Notes under the pieces: generated by a model
The model's database searches: none
What the model saw: only the letters and a program-made list of their open reading frames with translations
What the model was told of the DNA's origin: nothing
Translations under genes and position numbers: made by a program
From: WJMT01 sp041686095
Lineage (GTDB): Bacteria > Acidobacteriota > Aminicenantia > Aminicenantales > Aminicenantaceae
Assembly (NCBI GenBank): GCA_041686095.1
Contig: JAWLEN010000061.1
Location: 1 to 14,062 of the forward strand
Direction: 5' to 3'
DNA length: 14,062 nucleotides
Shown here: in pieces, positions 8,203 to 12,957 of the stretch
Layout: the number at the start of each line of letters is the position of its first letter
Numbering within the stretch: position 1 is the first letter of the stretch

Positions 8203-8231
8203 TTTATAGTATAAATTTGGATTTTCTTCAA
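8203..8231 (-). promoter_or_regulatory. Putative promoter for the iscU-like gene
   Basis: On the minus strand TTGAAG (8231-8226), a 17-bp spacer, then TATAAA (8208-8203). The predicted start falls at about 8196, only 2 nt before the ATG at 8194. This would give an almost leaderless transcript, which agrees with the absence of a ribosome site at that ATG. The region is AT-rich, so a chance match is possible. Confidence 0.4.
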
Positions 8232-8270
8232 CCTGAGTTACACAGTTTGATTTACGAAAATCTAACTTGT

Positions 8271-8861
8271 TTACTTTTTAAGCAGAGCTCCAATTTTATC
8301 CCGCAGCTCCTGCATTGTGAAGTTGTACTTCCGCTTGAGCCTTCCGAGACTTTCACCGGAGGGAATATTAGTGGGAAGTCCCATTTNNNNNNNNNNNNNN
8401 NNNNNNNNNNNNNNNNNNNNNNNNNNNNNNNNNNNNNNNNNNNNNNNNNNNNNNNNNNNNNNNNNNNNNNNNNNNNNNNNNNNNNNTGTGCCGTACTCCG
8501 CATATTTTTCTGCGTTTTGAAGGGAGAAAGCCCAAAATATCAGAGGAATCAGTAAAGAAATGACCACCATTCCGATGAGAGCTGACCCCCATTTATTTTT
8601 GAATATTCTTTTTGAGCAGGCTTTGATCCATTTCCAACTGAGAATAAGATGGATTATGATAAGGACAGTGAAGGCGATGGAAATGTAGAAATGAATGTGT
8701 CCCCACTGGTGGGTGTGAAGACCCATAAAGTACTTTTTGGACACATCTGCTACAGGTCCCTCTTCAAGCACAAGCCCCTGTAAGAATCCTATACCGGCCA
8801 ATCCCACCATACAGATAAACAAAAGTGCATCTATAAGGTATTTTAGATTATTCTTATCCAT
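8271..8861 (-). CDS. DUF4405 cytochrome-b-like membrane protein, interrupted by an assembly gap
   Basis: Two halves flank 100 N. The N-terminal 125 residues hold a membrane helix (YLIDALLFICMVGLAGIGFL), HTHQWGHIHFYISIAFTVLI (49-68) with H49, H51, H55 and H57, then H71 and further helices. Conserved histidines in adjacent helices are the usual haem ligands of DUF4405/cytochrome b561-like proteins. The C-terminal piece (MGLPTNIPSGESLGRLKRKY, then NFTMQELRDKIGALLKK) matches the tail found on DUF4405 proteins of anaerobes. The start at 8861 has AAGGAGGG upstream. The reading frame continues through the gap only because 100 N is an arbitrary length, so total length and frame are unknown. It is the last gene of the NifX/Mrp operon and may link it to membrane electron transport. 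Confidence 0.72.
   Translation of the reverse strand: MDKNNLKYLIDALLFICMVGLAGIGFLQGLVLEEGPVADVSKKYFMGLHTHQWGHIHFYISIAFTVLIIIHLILSWKWIKACSKRIFKNKWGSALIGMVVISLLIPLIFWAFSLQNAEKYAEYGTXXXXXXXXXXXXXXXXXXXXXXXXXXXXXXXXXXMGLPTNIPSGESLGRLKRKYNFTMQELRDKIGALLKK
8387..8486. other. Assembly gap (100 N)
   Basis: Exactly 100 consecutive N, the usual placeholder for a scaffold gap of unknown size. The flanking sequence belongs to the two ends of what looks like one DUF4405 gene, so the true gap is probably short, but extra sequence cannot be excluded. Confidence 0.97.
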
Positions 8862-8903
8862 TTTATCCCTCCTTTTTCTGTTTAATACTTGAGATTAAGA
8901 TCA

Positions 8904-9620
8904 TCAGACTGTTATCTTCTTTCCTGCGCCAATAAGAATGTAGTCTTCTCCATAAGCTTCCTGGAAAAGTTCTCTGGCTTCCTTTCCTGAGCAGTGGGAA
9001 GGTCCGGCCTTTTTAACACCTAGTTCTTTAAAGGAACGGATGATTTCTTTAATCTCGGGGTCTTCAAAACCTGTCAGATGGAATCCTCCGAATGCCAGAT
9101 AAATTTCTTTTTTTGTCAAATCTTTAACCGTTTTTATAATGTTCACTATACGTGGATGAGCGCATCCTGTAATGAGGACAAGCCCTTTTTTTGAATCCAG
9201 GATGAGACTTTGTTCATTGATCCATCCTGAAATAACTCCGGATGTGTATACGTTTTCCACTATTTTCTGAAAGGATTCTATATTGACATAAGAAGCGCCC
9301 GCTTCTTTAATAGAATCTTTGAACTGAGAAGGGAAAAAGCTTGGAACATAGACTGTGATATTTGGATTTTCTTTAAGGAGCGCTGATAGTCCGCCGGTAT
9401 GGTCTCTATGGAAGTGAGAGAGAACCACTATTTCGATATCTCGGGGATCAATGCTGAGTTCATTCAAGTTGGAGAGAAGGATGTTTCCATGAGTGCCTGT
9501 ATCAAACAAGATATTTTTTTGGGCTCCTTCAACAAAGCAGGAAAATCCCCAATCTGTTTTTAAAGCAGGATTAAAAGGATTGTTATCATAAACAACAGTG
9601 AAATCAAACTTTTTGTTCAT
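8904..9620 (-). CDS. Metallo-beta-lactamase-fold hydrolase (COG1237 type)
   Basis: 238 residues. The metal site is intact: H69-F-H71-R-D73-H74 (SHFHRDHTGG), H155 in TGCAHPRIV, and a late histidine H181 in GGFHL. The ending AGPSHCSGKEA, then IGAGKKITV, is typical of COG1237, the group that includes the methanogen dihydropterin-aminobenzene-phosphate synthase homologues. The bacterial members have no settled reaction. The start at 9620 immediately follows the stop codon of the small zinc-ribbon gene (TAAATG, no gap), which indicates translational coupling. Its place among NifX, Mrp and CGGC genes is a recurrent association in anaerobes. No signal peptide, so cytoplasmic. Confidence 0.9.
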   Translation of the reverse strand: MNKKFDFTVVYDNNPFNPALKTDWGFSCFVEGAQKNILFDTGTHGNILLSNLNELSIDPRDIEIVVLSHFHRDHTGGLSALLKENPNITVYVPSFFPSQFKDSIKEAGASYVNIESFQKIVENVYTSGVISGWINEQSLILDSKKGLVLITGCAHPRIVNIIKTVKDLTKKEIYLAFGGFHLTGFEDPEIKEIIRSFKELGVKKAGPSHCSGKEARELFQEAYGEDYILIGAGKKITV

Positions 9621-9794
9621 TTATCTGGCCATACTTGCTCCGCATTTAGGGCATTTCATTTGATTGCAGGGTGTTCCCCTTTTATGAGAGACTTTTGTTC
9701 CACAGGCCGGGCAGACGCATTGGCCTCCTGGTCCTAGACCCTGGCCGCCTCTTCCACGGCCTCCACCACCTGGTCTCTGATTTCCTTGATTCAT
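9621..9794 (-). CDS. 57-aa Gly/Arg-rich zinc-ribbon protein
   Basis: A small gene easily missed by length cut-offs. It encodes 57 residues: a Gly/Arg/Pro-rich N-terminal tail (MNQGNQRPGGGGRGRGGQGL), then C26-V-C28-PA-C31-G, then C43, C48-PK-C51-GASMAR. Six cysteines in a CxCxxC plus Cx4CxxC arrangement form a zinc-ribbon or rubredoxin-like site. The ATG at 9794 has AGGGGG upstream, partly formed from the end of the CGGC gene region. The stop abuts the ATG of the metallo-beta-lactamase gene. Similar small glycine-rich two-CxxC proteins occur next to NifX/Mrp genes in anaerobic bacteria and archaea. Their function is not known to me. The coupled position on both sides makes this a convincing gene. 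Confidence 0.86.
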   Translation of the reverse strand: MNQGNQRPGGGGRGRGGQGLGPGGQCVCPACGTKVSHKRGTPCNQMKCPKCGASMAR

Positions 9795-9806
9795 TTTATC
9801 CCCCTA

Positions 9807-10250
9807 TTAATTGTAATCTTCCATGATTTTGCGGTCTTCTTCCATCAAGTGGCCTGCGATCTCCTTCATGTTTGTTTTATCCCAGAATGTGAGTTTCTCA
9901 TGGGCTTCCATGTATTTTAAGGGAATGGGGTGTGTTCCTATAACTACGGGGACATTATAGTATTTTTCAATAAATTCCTTGAAATGACGAATCCTGGGAC
10001 AGGGAGGATAACCCACCACCAATCCAGTGGCTAAATGGATAGCTTCGGCTCCGTTTTTTATCATCTCTTCCGGAACATATTCCACGTTTCCTCCCGGGCA
10101 TCCTCCGCAGTAAGAATATCCCACCACTTCAACGGGTTCATCCTTGGGATAGATGGAAAAAGCTCCCACTCTTTCTCTAAGAGATCTGAAGCATTTCCCT
10201 CCACCACAGGCCTGATATCTTCCACATATAATAATGCCGATTTTTTTCAT
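9807..10250 (-). CDS. CGGC domain-containing putative metal-binding protein
   Basis: 147 residues, the full length for the family. It starts KKIGIIICGRYQACGGGKC (C9, C15, C20) and carries the name-giving C48-G-G-C51 in YSYCGGCPGG, then LVVGYPPCPRI with C84 and a PVVIGTHPIPL segment. The CGGC domain (Pfam) is predicted to bind a metal through these cysteines; no enzyme activity is established. The start at 10250 has AAGGAGAGG upstream. Gaps of 27 bp to mrp and 12 bp to the zinc-ribbon gene place it inside the operon. Cytoplasmic by sequence. Confidence 0.92.
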   Translation of the reverse strand: MKKIGIIICGRYQACGGGKCFRSLRERVGAFSIYPKDEPVEVVGYSYCGGCPGGNVEYVPEEMIKNGAEAIHLATGLVVGYPPCPRIRHFKEFIEKYYNVPVVIGTHPIPLKYMEAHEKLTFWDKTNMKEIAGHLMEEDRKIMEDYN

Positions 10251-10277
10251 TGCCTCTCCTTTTATAAATAAACTGAT

Positions 10278-11102
10278 TTATGATTTTTTTAATTCTATAA
10301 TTTTATCCACAATTTTCATAAAAGCTTTGCTGGCCTCTGAGTCCGGATGCTTGTCAAGAAAAGATTTCCCTTCATCTCCCAGGGAAACGATTTCGGGATC
10401 AATGGGGATACTCCCAAGAAAAGGAACGCCCATTTGTTTGGCTGCCTTTTCTCCGCCTCCCTCTTTAAAGAGATTTGTCCTGTGCTTGCATTTGGGACAG
10501 ATGAATCCACTCATGTTTTCTACGATCCCATACACTTCCAGGTTCAGCTTTCTGGCAAAGGCGACTGCTTTTCTGGAATCCATTAAAGAAACTTCCTGGG
10601 GAGTTGTCACCACAATAGCTCCTGTTGCCGGAATAAGTTGGGCTATGGAGAGAGGTTCATCCCCTGTGCCGGGAGGAGAATCTATGATCATCCAGTCTAG
10701 ATTACCCCAGTTGACATCTCCGATAAACTGCTGGATCGCCTTCATCTTCATAGGTCCCCGCCATATCACAGGAAGGTCCTGATTTTGAAGCAGAAAGGAC
10801 ATGGAAACAAGAGAGAGATTCTCATTCACAGGGACCGGTTCAATGGCATCTTGTGAGGCTCGGATCTTTTTAGTCTCTACTCCCATCATTTTTGCCAGGT
10901 TTGGTCCGTGTATATCCACATCCAAAAGACCCACCTTGAGTCCTTTTCTGGCAAAGGCAAGACCGAGATTGGCGGAAACAGTGCTTTTGCCCACCCCTCC
11001 TTTGCCGCTAAAAACCAGCACTCGGTTTTTTATGGTTTTAAGTCTTTTGGTGACTTTTTCTCTTTCTTTTTTTATTTTTTCGTCTTGCTCTTTGGTTGCC
11101 AT
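10278..11102 (-). CDS. Mrp/NBP35-family P-loop ATPase, Fe-S cluster carrier
   Basis: 274 residues. The deviant Walker A is GKGGVGKST (33-41), followed by GLLDVDIHGPN (58-68), IDSPPGTGDEP (140-150) and the cluster-binding C202-P-K-C205 in FICPKCKHRT. Members of this family (ApbC, Mrp, Ind1, Nbp35) dimerise, hold a 4Fe-4S cluster through the CxxC pair and pass it to apo-proteins in an ATP-dependent way. There is no N-terminal MIP18/DUF59 domain, only a charged helix (residues 4-24). The start at 11102 shares one base with the stop of the NifX gene (TAATG) and has GAGGTGA upstream, so the two are coupled. Context suggests a target within this operon's Cys-rich proteins. Confidence 0.94.
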   Translation of the reverse strand: MATKEQDEKIKKEREKVTKRLKTIKNRVLVFSGKGGVGKSTVSANLGLAFARKGLKVGLLDVDIHGPNLAKMMGVETKKIRASQDAIEPVPVNENLSLVSMSFLLQNQDLPVIWRGPMKMKAIQQFIGDVNWGNLDWMIIDSPPGTGDEPLSIAQLIPATGAIVVTTPQEVSLMDSRKAVAFARKLNLEVYGIVENMSGFICPKCKHRTNLFKEGGGEKAAKQMGVPFLGSIPIDPEIVSLGDEGKSFLDKHPDSEASKAFMKIVDKIIELKKS

Positions 11103-11821
11103 TACTTCACCTCAATATTATATTTTTCTAACAAATCTTTGATTTTACCGCTGGCACCCGTGATTGCTTTTATATTGGATGCTTGAAGAACTCTTTGAGC
11201 GTTGGGTCCGATTTGTCCTGTGAAAAGAACCTCAACATTATTTTCAGATAGAAATTGGACTGACCTTGGCCCCACTCCCTGCATGAGATCTTTGTTGGGA
11301 TTTTCAAGGCTTTCTATGCTTTTTGTTTTTGGGTCGTAAATGATGTAAAAGGAAGCTCTTCCAAATCTTGGATCGATTTCATCTTCAATACTTTCACCCT
11401 GGGCTGTGAAGCCTATTCTTTTGTTGTGATCGATTTCCGATTTTTCTGAAGGCTGATGATGTGAATGGGGATGAGAATGGGGTTTGCTTTGCCTGTGATC
11501 GCACAAGTCTTCTCCCTTTTCCAATTCCTGATTTATGAATTTATTGATGACTTCATCAATAGATCCCTGCACACCTATAAGGGGTTCAATGTTTTTCTGC
11601 CGGAACAGATCCTGAGCCCGTGAGCCCATGCCTCCGGCAATGACACAACTCACTCCCATATCCGAAAGATAATTAGGCAGAAATCCCGGACTGTGACCCG
11701 GATTTTCGATTTGCTCTCTTTTTTTAACCTGCCCTTCGGTAATTTCCACAATTGTATAAGTGGGGCATCTTCCGAAATGCGCTGATACCATATTTCCTTC
11801 TGTAGAAATAGCCAGTTTCAT
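11102..11821 (-). CDS. Two-domain NifX/NifB-C-like (dinitrogenase Fe-Mo cofactor biosynthesis family) protein with His-rich linker
   Basis: 239 residues made of two copies of the NifX-type domain. Copy one (about 1-97) starts MKLAISTEGNMVSAHFGRCP and includes VSCVIAGGMGSRAQDLF. Copy two (about 135-238) starts RIGFTAQGESIEDEIDPRFG and includes EVLFTGQIGPNAQRVLQ. Between them, residues 109-132 form a hydrophilic linker rich in histidine (HSHPHSHH) that could bind metal. Single-domain relatives bind Fe-S or FeMo-cofactor precursors. No nitrogenase gene is present, so a role in nitrogen fixation is not implied. The start at 11821 has AGGAGTG upstream and its own promoter at 11846-11874. It is the first gene of the metalloprotein operon, coupled to mrp. 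Confidence 0.9.
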   Translation of the reverse strand: MKLAISTEGNMVSAHFGRCPTYTIVEITEGQVKKREQIENPGHSPGFLPNYLSDMGVSCVIAGGMGSRAQDLFRQKNIEPLIGVQGSIDEVINKFINQELEKGEDLCDHRQSKPHSHPHSHHQPSEKSEIDHNKRIGFTAQGESIEDEIDPRFGRASFYIIYDPKTKSIESLENPNKDLMQGVGPRSVQFLSENNVEVLFTGQIGPNAQRVLQASNIKAITGASGKIKDLLEKYNIEVK

Positions 11822-11845
11822 GATTCACTCCTGTTTTTAATGATT

Positions 11846-11874
11846 ATTGTTCAATCCATATCAATTGATGTCAA
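11846..11874 (-). promoter_or_regulatory. Putative promoter of the NifX/Mrp operon, with repeated TCAAT elements
   Basis: On the minus strand TTGACA (11874-11869), a 17-bp spacer and AACAAT (11851-11846). The predicted start is near 11839, leaving an 18-nt leader that contains the AGGAGTG ribosome site. The -10 is weak (4 of 6), which suggests dependence on an activator. The spacer contains the perfect palindrome ATCAATTGAT (11860-11869). On the plus strand TCAAT begins at 11851, 11861 and 11871, exactly one helical turn apart. Confidence 0.5.
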
Positions 11875-11922
11875 TACAATGAATAGATGATTTGTCTATT
11901 TTTTCTTTTTGTCTTGTAATCA

Positions 11923-11952
11923 CCGGGACAGCTGTTTAAACAGCCGTCCCGG
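11923..11952 (-). promoter_or_regulatory. Strong GC-rich hairpin between the DUF5320 and NifX genes
   Basis: The 7-bp outer arms CCGGGAC/GTCCCGG, one internal position, then GCTG/CAGC arms close a TTTAAA loop. Read as minus-strand RNA the internal position is a G-U wobble, giving an unbroken 12-bp stem; on the plus strand it is an A-C mismatch. This favours a role in the leftward transcript. No U-tract follows on the minus strand (the next bases are A-rich), so it is not a canonical intrinsic terminator. It may be a stability or processing element at the 3' end of the fur/DUF5320 message. Confidence 0.6.
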
Positions 11953-11969
11953 CATGATAACCAATCATG
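11953..11969. repeat. Inverted repeat CATGAT-N5-ATCATG
   Basis: Perfect 6-bp arms CATGAT and ATCATG with a 5-bp spacer, directly beside the larger hairpin and just downstream of the DUF5320 stop codon. It could form a small second hairpin in the same transcript or be a protein-binding site. No promoter is evident next to it. Confidence 0.45.
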
Positions 11970-11985
11970 TTAGGTAATAACTATA

Positions 11986-12339
11986 TTACTTTTTCTTTTT
12001 GATTTCTTCAATTCTTTTTGAAATTTCCTCTAGCTCTTCCTTTAAGTATTTGGATTGGTCTTTAAGCATTTTCATTTCATCTTCTGGTGAAGCCTCGTAA
12101 GGTTGGGGCGGATAAGCGGGGTAATAGGCGGGTTCGGGGTAGTATCCCCATCCTCGTCCATAACCGCGGCCGTATCCACGTCCGAATCCACGTCCGAATC
12201 CACGTCCATAACCCCTTCCAAACCCTAATCCTGGGCCTGGTCTCATATAACCCGGGCTGTCATATCCACTGCAGTAACCTAGGGCTCTTCCGGTTCTGGG
12301 TCCTTGACCTAAGGGTCCTGTTCTATCTCCTACTGGCAT
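11986..12339 (-). CDS. DUF5320-family Gly/Arg-repeat protein with C-terminal coiled coil
   Basis: 117 residues in three parts: an N-terminal MPVGDRTGPLGQGPRTGRAL segment, typical of DUF5320 proteins; six uninterrupted GRG[YFW] tetrapeptides (residues 41-64) followed by a Tyr/Pro-rich stretch (YYPEPAYYPAYPPQPY); and a charged helix (about 86-116) with coiled-coil character ending in KKKK. One cysteine only (C23). Function is unknown. Members are small and usually sit beside NifX/Mrp-type genes in anaerobes, as here. The start at 12339 has a full AAAGGAGGTGA ribosome site that overlaps the end of the fur gene, so it is probably expressed with, and controlled by, the Fur-family regulator. Confidence 0.87.
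   Translation of the reverse strand: MPVGDRTGPLGQGPRTGRALGYCSGYDSPGYMRPGPGLGFGRGYGRGFGRGFGRGYGRGYGRGWGYYPEPAYYPAYPPQPYEASPEDEMKMLKDQSKYLKEELEEISKRIEEIKKKK
12148..12219 (-). repeat. Six tandem 12-bp units encoding GRG[YFW]
   Basis: Within the DUF5320 gene, six consecutive 12-bp units of the type GGACGTGGATTC encode GRGY, GRGF, GRGF, GRGY, GRGY and GRGW. Middle copies are identical or nearly so at DNA level, so copy number may vary between strains by slippage. Confidence 0.85.
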
Positions 12340-12345
12340 AAAAAC

Positions 12346-12356
12346 TCACCTCCTTT
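12346..12356 (-). promoter_or_regulatory. Ribosome binding site of the DUF5320 gene inside the fur stop
   Basis: The minus-strand sequence AAAGGAGGTGA is nearly fully complementary to the 16S anti-Shine-Dalgarno tail. Its last eight or nine bases are also the final codons of the fur-like gene (AGG AGG TGA, Arg-Arg-stop). Ribosomes ending on fur therefore stop on this site, six bases before the next ATG. Confidence 0.8.
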
Positions 12357-12798
12357 CCTGGCATTCCTTGCAAATGCCGTAAAATTCAAAATTATGGTCT
12401 GTTATTTTAAAACCGTGTTTCTTTTTTAACCTTTGTTCTGTCTTATTTATGAGTTCTAATTCTTCCTCCACAAAGTCTGTATAATCGATGACTTTGCCGC
12501 ACTGGGTGCAGATAAGATGATGGTGGTGTTTTTCCTCAGAATTGGTTATAAGCTCGTATTTATTTTCGCCTGTACCCAGAGGGATTTTATTGAGATATCC
12601 CATTTTTTCAAGAATATCCAGAGTTCTGTATACTGTGGTCAATCCAATACCAGGATAAATCCTAAAGAGTGATTGGTAGATTTCTTTGGCGCTCAAGTGT
12701 TTGGAAGTGCGGCTTAAAAGATTCAGAATGGCTTCCCTGGGTGCAGTCCACCGGGAACCGCTGCCTCTGAATCTTTTTCTCCATTTATGAGACGGCAT
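12346..12798 (-). CDS. Fur-family transcriptional regulator
   Basis: 150 residues. The N-terminal winged helix (about 15-80) contains RWTAPREAILNLL, HLSAKEIYQSL and the recognition-helix segment GIGLTTVYRTLDILEKMG. The dimerisation/metal domain has H91-H92-H93-H94-LICTQCGKVID with C97/C100 and C143/C146 (GICKECQ), the structural zinc tetrad. Fur, Zur and PerR cannot be told apart safely from sequence. A Fur-type box at its own start point points to Fur (iron). I chose the ATG at 12798. A GTG nine bases upstream (12807) lies too close to the AGAGAG site. It is co-transcribed with DUF5320 and lies upstream of the NifX/Mrp operon, so iron status probably controls that neighbourhood. Confidence 0.92.
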   Translation of the reverse strand: MPSHKWRKRFRGSGSRWTAPREAILNLLSRTSKHLSAKEIYQSLFRIYPGIGLTTVYRTLDILEKMGYLNKIPLGTGENKYELITNSEEKHHHHLICTQCGKVIDYTDFVEEELELINKTEQRLKKKHGFKITDHNFEFYGICKECQERR

Positions 12799-12823
12799 AT
12801 TGACCACACTCTCTTTTATAATT

Positions 12824-12843
12824 GATATTGATAATCATTTTCA
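12824..12843. promoter_or_regulatory. Fur box over the start point of the fur promoter
   Basis: GATATTGATAATCATTTTC (12824-12842) matches the classic GATAATGATAATCATTATC in 17 of 19 positions. In the 7-1-7 description, TGATAAT-C-ATTTTCA (12829-12843) matches TGATAATNATTATCA in all but one base. The outer flanks extend the symmetry (ATTGA on the left, TCAAT on the right). The site covers the predicted +1 of the fur-like gene, so binding would block transcription: autoregulation. Confidence 0.85.
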
Positions 12844-12848
12844 ATAAC

Positions 12849-12877
12849 ATTATAAGTTCTATTCGGCTTAATGTCAA
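12849..12877 (-). promoter_or_regulatory. Perfect-consensus promoter of the fur-like gene
   Basis: On the minus strand TTGACA (12877-12872), 17-bp spacer, TATAAT (12854-12849): both hexamers and spacing are exactly consensus. The predicted start is about 12842, at the edge of the Fur box. A strong promoter under a tight operator is the classic arrangement for a repressor-controlled unit. The -35 also lies in the inverted repeat GGCTT-N6-AAGCC (12865-12880). Confidence 0.88.
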
Positions 12878-12900
12878 GCCAAGTGTGAAAAAATTATAAT

Positions 12901-12930
12901 TTGACTAAAAAAACATGGAAGTTATATACT
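12901..12930 (+). promoter_or_regulatory. Promoter of queF
   Basis: TTGACT (12901-12906), 18-bp spacer, TATACT (12925-12930): each hexamer has one mismatch. The predicted start near 12937 gives a leader of about 20 nt to the queF ATG at 12958. The leader is too short for a preQ1 riboswitch. The TTG of the -35 is also a possible but false in-frame start codon for queF. Confidence 0.68.
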
Positions 12931-12957
12931 TTTATCAAGCGTCTCAATGGTGACAAA

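Noticed and set aside
10234..10782. 182-codon plus-strand open frame opposite the mrp and CGGC region
   Set aside because: It is antisense to the clear Walker A, CxxC and other motifs of mrp, has no recognisable domain, and crosses the operon junction. It is a shadow frame.
11102..11821. Evidence for nitrogen fixation from the NifX-like gene
   Set aside because: The family is wider than nitrogenase biosynthesis and no nifHDKENB genes occur here. The domain name should not be read as function.
12931..12957. preQ1 riboswitch in the queF leader
   Set aside because: The predicted leader is only about 20 nt, too short for the known preQ1 aptamers plus expression platform, and no pseudoknot-like pairing is visible.
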